A stretch of DNA of 64,000 nucleotides, from NCBI RefSeq assembly GCF_904846035.1, contig NZ_CAJGYT010000001.1, forward strand, positions 1,488,001-1,552,000, written 5' to 3'. Position numbers and translations under genes: made by a program. Of this stretch, positions 1 through 9,106 are shown in pieces (within the stretch, counting starts at the first letter, position 1; each line of letters starts with the position of its first letter). The DNA is from Psychrobacter aestuarii (GTDB taxonomy: Bacteria; Pseudomonadota; Gammaproteobacteria; Pseudomonadales; Moraxellaceae). The notes below the pieces were generated by a model. That model was given only the letters and a program-made list of their open reading frames with translations, was not told the origin of the DNA and searched no databases.

Positions 1-972
1 AAAACGCTCGAAGTTTGAGGCTTTAGAGATGTCCATCGACGGGCTTGAGGTCACATAAGTTTTGTCAGCGGCGCGGGGCTGGTATTTGCCTTGATTAAAA
101 AAGTCGTTCAATACGTCGTTTTCATTGGTAGCGACAATCAAGCGACCAATTGGCAAGCCCATTTCGCGGGCGATGTGTCCTGCGCAGATGTTACCAAAGT
201 TGCCTGACGGCACGCTAAAGCTGACCTTGTCCGCATTGCTGTCAGTGACCGCAAAATACGCCTTAAAGTAATAGACGATTTGCGCCAAGATGCGTCCCCA
301 GTTAATCGAGTTGACGGTACCCAAATCGTACTGCGCTTTAAATTCGGCATCTTGCTGTAAGGCTTTGACGATGTCTTGGCAATCATCAAACATGCCTTTG
401 ATGGCGATGTTATGAATGTTGTCATCGGTTAAGCTGTACATTTGTGCGCGCTGAAAGGCGCTCATTTTGCCGTGCGGTGAAAGCATAAACACTTCAATGT
501 TCTCTTTGCCGCGTAGTGCATATTCTGCCGCGCTGCCTGTATCGCCACTGGTCGCACCGATGATGGTAATGCGCTTGTTTTTTTGCTTAAGCACGTATTC
601 AAAGGCATTGCCCAAAAACTGCATCGCCACGTCTTTGAATGCCAAGGTCGGACCGTTTGACAGCTCTAAGACATACAGATTGTCTTCGATTTTGCGTACA
701 GGGGTAATGTCTGCGCTGCCAAAGGTGTCGGCATTATAAGTGCGAGTGATGATGTCTTCTAAGTCAGCGGCAGGGATGTCGGTCGCAAATTTCGACATAA
801 TGGCGAGTGCCAGCTCAGGATAGCTGAGGTTGCGCCACTCGCTCAGGGTCGCATCGTCAATCTGCGGATAGGTGTCTGGCAGCATTAAGCCGCCATCAGG
901 CGCAAGCCCCATCAACAAAACATCGCTAAAATCCATGGGCTCGGTTTGACCACGGGTACTGATATATTTCAT
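1..972 (-). CDS. thrC: threonine synthase (3' end outside window)
   Basis: PLP enzyme that converts O-phosphohomoserine to threonine, the last step of threonine synthesis in the cytoplasm. The translation begins MKYISTRGQ and carries the motif TLAFKDVAMQF, whose Lys binds PLP, followed by the phosphate-binding stretch GATSGDTGSAAEYAL, both typical of ThrC. About 324 codons are present and the C-terminal part is cut by the window edge. The start is supported by AGGA seven bases upstream. It lies downstream of fmt and rsmB on the same strand, after a gap of about 158 bp. The family call is firm; whether hom lies upstream cannot be seen. Confidence 0.93.
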   Translation of the reverse strand, partial: MKYISTRGQTEPMDFSDVLLMGLAPDGGLMLPDTYPQIDDATLSEWRNLSYPELALAIMSKFATDIPAADLEDIITRTYNADTFGSADITPVRKIEDNLYVLELSNGPTLAFKDVAMQFLGNAFEYVLKQKNKRITIIGATSGDTGSAAEYALRGKENIEVFMLSPHGKMSAFQRAQMYSLTDDNIHNIAIKGMFDDCQDIVKALQQDAEFKAQYDLGTVNSINWGRILAQIVYYFKAYFAVTDSNADKVSFSVPSGNFGNICAGHIAREMGLPIGRLIVATNENDVLNDFFNQGKYQPRAADKTYVTSSPSMDISKASNFERF

Positions 973-1130
973 GGTGTGTCCTATTGGGTGATTAACTTCA
1001 TTGTCTTGATATCGCTGAGTGCGGACAAGAAGGCATAAGCGTGCTCATAAGATAGCAATCTATACACCCAATGCCAACACACACTTGCTGATATATCCAC
1101 TTTATCAATAGTGCGGAGCGCAGGCTTTGA

Positions 1131-2600
1131 TTATGCCTCAGCCTTTTGTAACAGCGCATAATAAAAGCCATCGCCGCCGTCATTATCTAGCGGCAGGCAC
1201 TGACGACCGATGGTCTGCTCAATACCCCAGTTGCAATCCTCATTAAAGTCGATGGCGCGCGCATCACTGTGGGTGCTGATAAAATGCTGCATTTGCTCGA
1301 CGTTTTCTTGTTTTAAAATCGAGCAGGTCACATACAACAAGTAGCCACCTGCGTTCAGCTGTGACCATAAATTGTCCAAAATTTTTGCCTGTAGCGCGAC
1401 GGTTTGCGCGACATCGCTTTCTTGTCTGAGCAGGCCAATATCAGGATGACGACGGATAACGCCCGTCGCGGTACAGGGCGCGTCTAATAAGATTGCATCA
1501 AAATTTGGCTTGGCTGCCTGCCATGTGGTCGCATCGGCGCAAACGATATCTATCTTTGGCGTGCGCTTATCTTCATTTTGATATACCAGACGCTCCAGAT
1601 TGTCCTTGATACGACCAATACGTGAGGCTTCGTTATCAATCGCAGTCAGCTGAATCTCATCCGCAGCGATTACCGCATCGTCATGTTTCACGTGAAACTC
1701 ATTGACGTCACTTTGCAAAAGGTTTGCCCAATGTGCCAGCTTGCCACCAGGGGCGGCGCAAGCATCGAGCAGGCGTACAGGCTTGGTTGCTGGTGTGGTA
1801 GCCAAAGCACGCTGCAAAATCGGGGCGGCAAGCTGGGCGTGCGCATCTTGCACACTAACTGCGCCAGTCTCAAAGTCAGGCAATGCCTGAATCGCAACCG
1901 ACTGCTGTAGACGTAAGGCGGTCACTTCGAGTGCGGTTTCTGTAGCGGCGGTAGCGGTACGCAAAGTGACAGGCGCGCTGTCAATCTCAGCATCTGTAAG
2001 CGCGGCATGATAGTGCTCTACATCCGTCACTGCGGTATTGACGCGCAAAAATATCGGCGCACTCTGGCGCAGCGCTTGGGTCAGCGCGTCATACTCTGGC
2101 AGCCAATCTTGCTTGAGCTGCTGCGCGAGCCAATTGGGCAAGCTGTGGTTTTTGTTGCATTTTTTGCGGAATTTATTGGGGTTTTTGGCGACTTTACGCA
2201 AGATGGCATTGGTCAAGGCAGACGCACGCGCATAGTCGATTTCTTTGACCGCCTCGACTGTCTCGTTAATCGCGGCATGGTCAGCGACTTCTAAATACAG
2301 TAGCTGCGTGATGCCCAGCTGAATGCTGGCACGGACAGGCATCTCATCAATAGGCTTGTCCGATAGGCTGTCCACGAGGCGCGCGGTGGCGTGCCAGTGG
2401 CGCAGTGTGGTCAATAAAAGTGCGTGCGCAAAGCTTCTGTCCACATCAGGCAGGCGCGATAGCAGCGGCTCAAGCACACCTGCCAAAGAGTGCCCAGATT
2501 GAATCAAAAGCAAAGTACGTAACACACGCGCGCGCACGCTGCCTTTTTGGATATCGTGAACAGATAACGCGGGCGGGGTCGAAACAGAAGAGGATTTCAT
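1131..2600 (-). CDS. rsmB: 16S rRNA (cytosine-967-C5)-methyltransferase RsmB
   Basis: SAM-dependent enzyme that makes m5C967 in 16S rRNA. The N-terminal third is the NusB-like helical RNA-binding domain. The methyltransferase domain shows the SAM loop LDACAAPGGKLAHW, the motif DAPCTATGVIRRHPDI and the catalytic-cysteine motif YVTCSILKQEN. The ATG at 2600 is preferred over an upstream GTG because AAGGA lies 11 bases before it; length is then 489 aa, slightly long for the family. Part of the extra length is a loop of about 15 residues after the SAM motif, and this loop contains a parS site read as FHVKH. It follows fmt by about 48 bp and is probably co-transcribed with it. Confidence 0.93.
   Translation of the reverse strand: MKSSSVSTPPALSVHDIQKGSVRARVLRTLLLIQSGHSLAGVLEPLLSRLPDVDRSFAHALLLTTLRHWHATARLVDSLSDKPIDEMPVRASIQLGITQLLYLEVADHAAINETVEAVKEIDYARASALTNAILRKVAKNPNKFRKKCNKNHSLPNWLAQQLKQDWLPEYDALTQALRQSAPIFLRVNTAVTDVEHYHAALTDAEIDSAPVTLRTATAATETALEVTALRLQQSVAIQALPDFETGAVSVQDAHAQLAAPILQRALATTPATKPVRLLDACAAPGGKLAHWANLLQSDVNEFHVKHDDAVIAADEIQLTAIDNEASRIGRIKDNLERLVYQNEDKRTPKIDIVCADATTWQAAKPNFDAILLDAPCTATGVIRRHPDIGLLRQESDVAQTVALQAKILDNLWSQLNAGGYLLYVTCSILKQENVEQMQHFISTHSDARAIDFNEDCNWGIEQTIGRQCLPLDNDGGDGFYYALLQKAEA
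1684..1699. other. parS-like site inside rsmB
   Basis: TGTTTCACGTGAAACT matches the ParB-binding consensus TGTTTCACGTGAAACA at 15 of 16 positions. The central 14 bases are a perfect palindrome. It lies in rsmB and encodes FHVKH in a variable loop. Confidence 0.8.
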
Positions 2601-2648
2601 GAAGCTTGGTTTCCTTAACACCCGTATCAGGCATCGGTTATAAAAAAA

Positions 2649-3716
2649 TTAAAGTGCCTGACCACCGAACACATCACCGTCATCGAGCTTGTTGCCATGA
2701 CACAGCTGCTCTGCGCTCATGGGCTTGCTGCCAGCAAATTGCAGTTCGGTGAGGGCGAGGGTGCTGTTTTTCTTGTCATCACTGCTATCGCTGCCTTGAT
2801 GCGCCTCATTTGCGCCGCATGCGACCAAGATGGCCTTGCGTCCGATACTAATCACCGTACCTGCAGGCAAGTCGGTCATTTGGCTGTCGTTTAGCGCTAG
2901 GCTTGCCAATATTTTGACGCGGTGACCATTTAAAAAGGTATAAGTGCCCGGCCATGGGTTCAGACCGCGAATCTGGCGCTCAATGACTGCCGCAGGCTGC
3001 GACCAATCAATCTCGCCTTCGGTTTTTACCAGCTTGTCGGCATAGTTGGCGTGTGTATCGTCTTGCACTGTCGCTTGGTTTTGATACGTCTGCAAATCAG
3101 CAAGCACAGTGGCAATCGCTTCAGCCCCTTGCTCGGCGAGCTTATCATGTAGCCGCTGCGCGGTGTCGTCATTCTCAATCGGGCAATGGGTTTTATAGAG
3201 CATGTCGCCAGTGTCCAGTCCCTTGTCCATTTGCATGATGGTGATGCCCGTTTCGCTATCGCCAGCCAGTAGTGCACGATGAATGGGCGCCGCACCGCGC
3301 CAGCGCGGTAATAATGAGGCGTGGATATTCAGGCAGCCATAGCGTGGGGTGTTTAACACCTCAAGGGGCAAAATCAGTCCATACGCCGCCACCACCATGA
3401 CATCGGGGGCATACTCACGCAAGGTTGCGCGCGCTTGCTGCCCCTCTTCCACCGATTTTTTAAAGGTGAGTGGCTGCTCAACGGTAATGCCATGCTCGAG
3501 TGCCGCAGCCTTGACGGCGGACGGGGTCAGTTTTTGTCCGCGTCCTGCCTTTCTATCAGGTTGGGTATAAACCGCCACAATATCGATATTGAGCGCATCT
3601 TGCTTGGCAATCAACGCCTGCAAGCTGCTGGCAGCAAAGTCGGGCGTACCTGCAAAAACAACCCGCAAACGGGCATTACCTGTGGTAGAAGAAGGCTGGA
3701 TGGTCGCGTCTGTCAT
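2649..3716 (-). CDS. fmt: methionyl-tRNA formyltransferase
   Basis: Transfers a formyl group from 10-formyl-THF to initiator Met-tRNA. The N-terminal Rossmann-like domain begins LRVVFAGTPDFAA and carries NIHASLLPRWRGAAP, the hallmark of formyltransferases, with the catalytic Asn and His. The C-terminal OB-like domain includes RGLNPWPGTYT. The ATG at 3716 (355 aa) gives a short leader of about 20 residues before the conserved fold; no clear Shine-Dalgarno sequence is visible for it or for the ORF opening four codons upstream. It heads the leftward run fmt-rsmB-thrC. The usual partner def lies about 50 kb away in this window rather than next to it. Confidence 0.94.
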   Translation of the reverse strand: MTDATIQPSSTTGNARLRVVFAGTPDFAASSLQALIAKQDALNIDIVAVYTQPDRKAGRGQKLTPSAVKAAALEHGITVEQPLTFKKSVEEGQQARATLREYAPDVMVVAAYGLILPLEVLNTPRYGCLNIHASLLPRWRGAAPIHRALLAGDSETGITIMQMDKGLDTGDMLYKTHCPIENDDTAQRLHDKLAEQGAEAIATVLADLQTYQNQATVQDDTHANYADKLVKTEGEIDWSQPAAVIERQIRGLNPWPGTYTFLNGHRVKILASLALNDSQMTDLPAGTVISIGRKAILVACGANEAHQGSDSSDDKKNSTLALTELQFAGSKPMSAEQLCHGNKLDDGDVFGGQAL

Positions 3717-3728
3717 AAGCTTGGGCAC

Positions 3729-4047
3729 ACTGTATCAATGACGAAAATATGAGGCTATTATAAGGAAGTTTGGGGGGATGCGCCATGTTGCTCTTGGCGA
3801 TATCGCGCCCGCCTGCTGCACGAGCGCGCCAATTTCATATAAGATAGGCGCTATGACCCGCGCAGTATCGCCATAGCACATCCACAATCTTGTAGTTATT
3901 TTATATCGCCACAAAGTTTTGTATCACATTGCACGGCAGCTGTGCTACTTTTAATCTTTGATAAGGCACTTTAAGGTCAGATGCGCAGTGATGACGCACC
4001 AGCCTGAATATCTGCGTGTCCGATGCGTAAAGATAGGATTGTTATCC
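3729..4047. other. intergenic region, fmt / sensor kinase
   Basis: About 320 bp between the divergent starts of fmt and the hybrid kinase. It must hold both promoters, but no convincing -35/-10 pair, operator or RNA gene could be singled out. An open frame extends upstream of the kinase start from a TTG at 3958, but its predicted leader is unlike a membrane-kinase N-terminus. Confidence 0.4.
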
Positions 4048-6885
4048 ATGAGACAGTATCAGTCATTAAAACGTCTGCTCCTTTTTTATACAGTGACGCT
4101 GCTCATTATGCTGGTGTTGTACTACGCCATGATGTTGCTGACCATGCAAAACGCCAGCAAAAAACATAGCGAAGTGATTTTTTCTACCCTTGTGCATGAA
4201 CTCAGCATTTTGGGTGTGCCTAACGACCAAAGTATCAAAAGCATCCTAACGCGCCCTATATTTAAAGACATCAGTTATCAGCTGATATTTATGCAGCCCT
4301 CAGGGCAGACCTCGGTATATCGCCACATCAATCCTGACGAAAAAGACGTCAGTACCATCAGTTTTCCCACCGTAGGCAACCAAGCCACCGCGAACACCAG
4401 CGCCTTTCGCGTCAATCATCACTACTTGACTGGTCATCTAAATTTGCAAGACGGTCAGCAGCTGTATGCGGTGATTTACAATGAGCATCCGACCATTCCT
4501 TGGCTCAGCTATCAGACTTGGCTGCCGCTGATTACCGCGCTTATTTTATTTCTGATGACCCTGCTTTATTTGCTGCATCGCCGCGACAGTTGGGGTCGCT
4601 TGTTGACGTACGCGGAGAGCATCACCACCAATACCAAAAACAGCTACACGCCATCACCGCTCGATGACGCAGAGTCGACCTCCGAATTTTTGCGTTTGGG
4701 CTACACCTTAAGCCGCATCAGTTATCAGTTAAACAGCAAGCATCGACGCATACAGAACTTAAATCACCGCCTTGAGCGTTTGGTCGAGCGCGCGCCTTTA
4801 CCGATGTTGATGGTCTCTCGGCACGGACAGGTCAGTTTTTTTAACCAGCGCTTTGAGCAGGTCTTTACCACGTCTTTTGGTCGTGATGCTAAGTATGTCC
4901 TGACCGATTTTGTGATTGGCAGTGATAAGGCGACCCAGCAGTATCTTGCGCGTCCTGAGTCGCTGCGCGTGAGCCGCACCCTACTGGTCTATGGCGCACT
5001 GGACAAACAAGCCTATCAATTGCACATCACGCCCGCATTCACCGAGCATGGGCAAATCAATGGCTTTACAGTGGTGCTCGATAACGTCCAGCATTTTTTA
5101 AATGAAAAAAAGCAGCTGCAACAACAAAACAAACAACTGCTCGAGCAGCTCTCGGATATGAGCCGCCTAAAATCCGTGCTGGGGCATGAGCTGCGCACGC
5201 CACTGAACGCCATCATCAGTACCTTGCAAACTGTCAATATCTCTCGTCTGTCCGATCATGAACAAGAGATGTTTAACACACTCAGTGACTCAAGTCAGTT
5301 TATGCTGACCATGCTCAACGACATGCTCGACATGGCAAAGCTAGAGGCAGGCAAGCTCGATACCAGCTATGACAATGTCGATTTGCTGATGCTCAGTCAG
5401 CAGTTGTGCGACCTGATGGCCGCCAACGCACGGCGACACAATATTGAGCTGCTGCATTTCTTTATGCCCGATGCGCCGCGCCAGCTGTACACCGACGGCA
5501 GCCGCTTGCGACAAATCATGCTCAATTTGCTCGATAATGCCATTAAGTTTACCTCGACAGGCTATGTGGCATTGATTGTTGAGCGCGTCAGCACAGAGCA
5601 CGTCAAACACCTCGTCACGCATACGGTGCAAGATAAGGACAGTGATGCCAAAGATACAGACAGCGCGTCCGAACACACCCTAGCATTACAAGCGGCAAGG
5701 GTGTGGCAAAAACACCACAGCCATGCGCCCAATCACTGGCTGCACATACGCGTAGAGGATACAGGTATCGGCATTCGCTCAGACGAAAAGGCGCGTCTGT
5801 TTTCTTATTTTAGTCAAGCCAACATCCATATCGGTCAGCAGTTTGGCGGCTCTGGATTGGGGCTTGCCATCTCCAGTAACTTTGCTCAATTGCTTGGCGG
5901 TTTTATCCGTATGGAGAGCAAAACGGGCGTCGGCAGTACGTTTCATCTGTACTTGCCTTATTATGAAGAGCAGGCGCAGCTGGTATACCCCACCTCATCT
6001 GCCATGCAATCGATACATCTGGTGGCGATTGTTAATCAAGCGGTCAATAGCGCGCACCTCACGCGTTTGTGCCAGCAGCTGTCTGTCAGCGCGCAGATTT
6101 TTGAAGGGTTTGATGAAGCGGCAAACGCGTATATCGAGCACTTGCTGGCAGCGCCCTCAGAGACCCATGCGCCCGTTTTGCTGTTAGATTATGAATACTA
6201 CATGCGCTATCAAGACAGGATTGAGGACACAGAGGACACCGACACCCTCACCCCGCTGTGCCAAAACAAAGCACTGCCAACGTTGCTGCTCAGCATGAAG
6301 CCTGAGCGCGGCATCCCATCGACACTCCTTGAGCGTTTTGACGGCTTTTTGAACAAGCCCTTGGACGTGACCTTGCTGCTCTCTGAGCTGACCCGTGTCA
6401 CCAAAGACAAACGCAAAACCCTAACCCCGCCACCAGAAGCCCCAGTAACGACTGCGCCTGCCGCTATTGAGGCTGCCACCGAGTCGCCCAAAAAACAGCG
6501 CCCCGATACCGTACCTTTGATTTTGGTGGTCGAGGACAACCTGACCAATCAAAAAATCACGGTAAAAATGCTCGAAAAGCTCGGCTATCGCAGTGTCGTT
6601 GCCGCTGACGGTCAGCAAGCATTGACCACGCTTGCCGAGCAGCGCGATGAGATTGATCTGATTTTGATGGATTGCCGCATGCCAGTGATGGATGGTCTGG
6701 AGGCAACCCAAGCCATCCGAGCGCAAGGCGATACCATCGCCATCATTGCCTTGACCGCCAACAGCAGCGATGAGGACAGCAAAGCCTGTTTTGCAGCAGG
6801 GATGGATGGCTTTTTGACCAAACCTGTCAATAAAAACAAACTGCAAGAGACCCTGCAACAGTTTTTGGCCATCAAAGGCGCATAA
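4048..6885 (+). CDS. hybrid sensor histidine kinase with C-terminal receiver
   Basis: Membrane-bound two-component kinase of 945 aa. The ATG at 4048 is preferred to the upstream TTG because AGGA lies nine bases before it and the protein then opens with a membrane helix (about residues 8-35). A periplasmic domain follows, then a second helix (about 155-180), a PAS-like segment (about 250-340), a coiled coil, and HisKA with HELRTPLN (His380). The HATPase domain shows N-box LLDNAIKFT, then DTGIGI and GGSGLGL. About 60 acidic and polar residues are inserted between N-box and G1. A degenerate receiver-like region precedes a true receiver with VVEDN, MDCRMPVMDG (Asp875) and a KP motif near the end. 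There is no HPt domain and no adjacent regulator, so the phosphorelay partner lies elsewhere. The signal sensed is unknown. Confidence 0.85.
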   Translation: MRQYQSLKRLLLFYTVTLLIMLVLYYAMMLLTMQNASKKHSEVIFSTLVHELSILGVPNDQSIKSILTRPIFKDISYQLIFMQPSGQTSVYRHINPDEKDVSTISFPTVGNQATANTSAFRVNHHYLTGHLNLQDGQQLYAVIYNEHPTIPWLSYQTWLPLITALILFLMTLLYLLHRRDSWGRLLTYAESITTNTKNSYTPSPLDDAESTSEFLRLGYTLSRISYQLNSKHRRIQNLNHRLERLVERAPLPMLMVSRHGQVSFFNQRFEQVFTTSFGRDAKYVLTDFVIGSDKATQQYLARPESLRVSRTLLVYGALDKQAYQLHITPAFTEHGQINGFTVVLDNVQHFLNEKKQLQQQNKQLLEQLSDMSRLKSVLGHELRTPLNAIISTLQTVNISRLSDHEQEMFNTLSDSSQFMLTMLNDMLDMAKLEAGKLDTSYDNVDLLMLSQQLCDLMAANARRHNIELLHFFMPDAPRQLYTDGSRLRQIMLNLLDNAIKFTSTGYVALIVERVSTEHVKHLVTHTVQDKDSDAKDTDSASEHTLALQAARVWQKHHSHAPNHWLHIRVEDTGIGIRSDEKARLFSYFSQANIHIGQQFGGSGLGLAISSNFAQLLGGFIRMESKTGVGSTFHLYLPYYEEQAQLVYPTSSAMQSIHLVAIVNQAVNSAHLTRLCQQLSVSAQIFEGFDEAANAYIEHLLAAPSETHAPVLLLDYEYYMRYQDRIEDTEDTDTLTPLCQNKALPTLLLSMKPERGIPSTLLERFDGFLNKPLDVTLLLSELTRVTKDKRKTLTPPPEAPVTTAPAAIEAATESPKKQRPDTVPLILVVEDNLTNQKITVKMLEKLGYRSVVAADGQQALTTLAEQRDEIDLILMDCRMPVMDGLEATQAIRAQGDTIAIIALTANSSDEDSKACFAAGMDGFLTKPVNKNKLQETLQQFLAIKGA

Positions 6886-6918
6886 AAAAAGCGCAAACAG
6901 TAACGCTTGCGCTTTTTT
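6885..6918. terminator. bidirectional terminator between kinase and ribE
   Basis: A perfect 12-base stem, AAAAAAGCGCAA paired with TTGCGCTTTTTT around a 10-base loop, lies between the converging ends of the kinase and ribE. A and T tracts on the two sides suit termination in both directions. Confidence 0.85.
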
Positions 6919-6948
6919 CATAACCAAGTATCGACAGTGCTGTATCTA

Positions 6949-7620
6949 CTATTTTAAAAAGCCTGTCTTTGCCAAAAAGGCTTCGTCAATACCGCCTTGG
7001 GTGCTTGCTACATCGCTACTGGTCTGCGGCTTTAGCAACAAACGCTCCAAGTAACGCGCGACAATGTCCACTTCCAAATTGACCTTGCTGCCCACAAACC
7101 AATGCTTGGCAATATTGGTCATCTGCGCGGTATGCGGAATGATGTTCAAGCAGACAATATTATCACGCACCAAATTAGTAGTGAGACTGATACCATCTAG
7201 CGTGATAGAGCCTTTGGTCGCCGTATAATGCGCCAAGTCCTGTGGTATCTCAATCTCAATATAGATAGAGCGTGCGTCTTTTTTTAGCAGCTTTACTGTG
7301 CCCACGCCATCCACGTGACCTGCGACGATATGCCCACCAAAACGGGTGGTTGGCAGCATGGCTTTTTCTAAATTGACGCTGTCGCCCACTTGCAATGTCG
7401 CTAACGCAGTTCGCTTTATCGTTTCACGTGAAACATCAACGGCGTAGTAGTCGTTGCCAAACTCAACCACCGTCAGACAGATGCCATTGGCCGCGATAGA
7501 ATCGCCCAAAGACACATCACTAAAGTCCAAACTGGCCGACTCAATCACCAAACGGATGTCCCCGCCTGTGGGCTGCATGGCTTTGACCGTGCCCATACTC
7601 TCAATAATACCTGTGAACAT
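6949..7620 (-). CDS. ribE: riboflavin synthase, alpha subunit
   Basis: Dismutates two molecules of 6,7-dimethyl-8-ribityllumazine to riboflavin plus the pyrimidinedione. Starts MFTGIIESMG, the classical N-terminus. Two tandem lumazine-binding repeats are visible, the first with NGICLTVVEF, the second with GSITLDGISLT. The start at 7620 is chosen over 7638 because GAGG lies eight bases upstream; the product is 223 aa, normal for the family. A parS-like site is embedded at 7420-7435 and read as DVSRET. It follows ribD in the same direction, but 351 bp of unusual AT-rich sequence separates them, so the two may not share a simple promoter. Confidence 0.95.
   Translation of the reverse strand: MFTGIIESMGTVKAMQPTGGDIRLVIESASLDFSDVSLGDSIAANGICLTVVEFGNDYYAVDVSRETIKRTALATLQVGDSVNLEKAMLPTTRFGGHIVAGHVDGVGTVKLLKKDARSIYIEIEIPQDLAHYTATKGSITLDGISLTTNLVRDNIVCLNIIPHTAQMTNIAKHWFVGSKVNLEVDIVARYLERLLLKPQTSSDVASTQGGIDEAFLAKTGFLK
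7420..7435. other. parS-like site inside ribE
   Basis: CGTTTCACGTGAAACA matches the parS consensus at 15 of 16 positions with a perfect palindromic core. On the coding strand it is translated as VSRET. Confidence 0.8.
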
Positions 7621-7824
7621 AACACCCTCATGACTCATTGTTGGAAAACCCTGTGGATAACTTTTTTATGGCAAGCAAAACTGCATAGATTTCACAGTAA
7701 TTCAAGAAGTTATCCACAAGACTCTTTTGGTTTCACAGTCTTAATCTAAAGCAATCGTTTTATATATAAGCTACTGATAAATAAGGTTTTTATCTATATA
7801 TTTTTAAAATAACAGAGCAGGCAA

Positions 7825-7840
7825 TGTTCCATGTGAAACC
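7825..7840. other. degenerate parS-like element
   Basis: TGTTCCATGTGAAACC differs from the parS consensus in the centre (CATGTG for CACGTG) and in the last base. The next bases, TATTTTATAAA, are largely shared with the element at 7872, so the two look like diverged copies of one unit. Confidence 0.45.
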
Positions 7841-7871
7841 TATTTTATAAAGTTATACACAGCTTAGCACC

Positions 7872-7887
7872 CGTTCCATGTGAAACC
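7872..7887. other. degenerate parS-like element
   Basis: CGTTCCATGTGAAACC, 47 bp from the preceding copy and in the same orientation, followed by TTTTTTATAAAA. It shares the GTTCCATGTGAAACC core exactly with its neighbour. Confidence 0.42.
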
Positions 7888-7971
7888 TTTTTTATAAAAC
7901 AATTTATAAACGCTATCCACGCTGGCATAAAATCAAGCCCATAACACATCTAAAAAAGCAGGTCGCGACGC

Positions 7972-9036
7972 TTATACAGGCTTGAATACCAGCTTCATAT
8001 CACTGCCGATGCGCTCATGACTGACGCAATCAAAGCGCAGCTGCTCAGCAAGCGACAGCGGATGGTAGGTGACCATCGGGCGTGCTGCACTGCCCAGCAA
8101 GCACGGCGCTTGATAAACGATAAGCTCATCGACCAGCCCTTGCGCCAAAAAGCTGCCCGCGACCTGTGCGCCCGCTTCGACCAGCACGTCATGACACTGA
8201 TGGCTCTGCACCAAGTCGCGTAGCAACGCGGTCAAGTCGTCTGTACGCCAAAATACGGTCGCATCACGGCGGCACAGCTGATACGGCGCATCGGCAGAGG
8301 GGGTTAAACGCGCGCGCCTGTCGAGCACCACCACCTTAGGCGCAGGAATCTCGCTCAAATCTACACCCAGTCGGTGTGAGCGTACCGTCAATGCAGGGTC
8401 ATCAGCAATCACGGTCTGGCTGCCTGTGATAATCGCCCCGCTACGTGCGCGCAGATGCTGGACATCTTGGCGCGCGTCCTCTGAGGTAATCCACTTTGAA
8501 CTGCCATCCGCCATCGCGGTGCGTCCATCGAGACTGGTGGCGATTTTGAGGCGCACATAGGGCATTTGCGTGCGCATCGCCTTTAAAAAGCCTGTATTGA
8601 GCGCTTCTGCTTGTTCGGTCATCACGCCGACCGTCACTTTAATGCCTGCGGCTTCGAGCATGGCGACGCCGCGCCCCGACACTTGCGGATTGGGGTCGAG
8701 CCCTGCAACCACCACGCGGGCGACCCTTGCGGCAATCAGTGCTTTGGCACATGGTGGCGTGCGTCCTGTATGGCTGCATGGCTCTAGGGTGACATACGCG
8801 GTTGCACCAATCGCGGCGTCTCCAGCCTCAGCGAGTGCGTACACTTCTGCGTGACCCTGCCCTGCTTTTGGGTGAAAGCCTTGTCCAACGATATGACCGT
8901 CTTTTACCAAAACGCAGCCCACCGCAGGATTGGGGCGGGTGGTATACAGACCGCGCTTTGCCTGCTCGATGGCGAGCATCATAAAATAACGATCAGCGGC
9001 CTGTGTTTGTTGTTCAGTACGCATCTCATTGCCCAT
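7972..9036 (-). CDS. ribD: bifunctional riboflavin deaminase/reductase RibD
   Basis: Carries out the second and third steps of riboflavin synthesis: deamination of the pyrimidine and NADPH reduction of the ribosyl side chain. The N-terminal cytidine-deaminase-like domain shows the zinc site HAEVYAL and PCSHTGRTPPC. The C-terminal reductase domain begins near residue 160 with KIATSLDGRTA and includes DVLVEAGAQVAGSF. Length is 354 aa if translation begins at 9036, where GGGCGGAT precedes the ATG; a second ATG four codons later (9024) is also possible. It follows nrdR on the same strand, a common arrangement of nrdR with rib genes. Confidence 0.95.
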   Translation of the reverse strand: MGNEMRTEQQTQAADRYFMMLAIEQAKRGLYTTRPNPAVGCVLVKDGHIVGQGFHPKAGQGHAEVYALAEAGDAAIGATAYVTLEPCSHTGRTPPCAKALIAARVARVVVAGLDPNPQVSGRGVAMLEAAGIKVTVGVMTEQAEALNTGFLKAMRTQMPYVRLKIATSLDGRTAMADGSSKWITSEDARQDVQHLRARSGAIITGSQTVIADDPALTVRSHRLGVDLSEIPAPKVVVLDRRARLTPSADAPYQLCRRDATVFWRTDDLTALLRDLVQSHQCHDVLVEAGAQVAGSFLAQGLVDELIVYQAPCLLGSAARPMVTYHPLSLAEQLRFDCVSHERIGSDMKLVFKPV

Positions 9037-9106
9037 CGCTTATCCGCCCCATGTCCATCTAAAAAAATAGCCGCATTATGCAAACGGCCTACATTAAACG
9101 CGCGCG

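Larger units (their letters stand above)
7621..7971. other. AT-rich ribE-ribD spacer with DnaA boxes
   Basis: A 351-bp non-coding stretch. It holds two consensus DnaA boxes, TGTGGATAA at 7652-7660 and TTATCCACA at 7710-7718, and a variant TTATACACA at 7853-7861. An AT-rich run lies at about 7757-7812, and two related parS-like elements lie at 7825 and 7872, each followed by CCT, a T run and ATAAA. This is the combination expected of an origin-type or DnaA-titrating region rather than a simple leader. No FMN riboswitch fold was recognised. Confidence 0.6.

Noticed and set aside
6421..6927. Long reverse open frame under the kinase receiver domain
   Set aside because: It is the antisense shadow of a well-supported gene and has no ribosome site or family features.
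7621..7971. Possible FMN riboswitch between ribD and ribE
   Set aside because: The position is suggestive, but no conserved FMN-aptamer segments were seen; DnaA boxes and parS-like elements explain the visible structure better.
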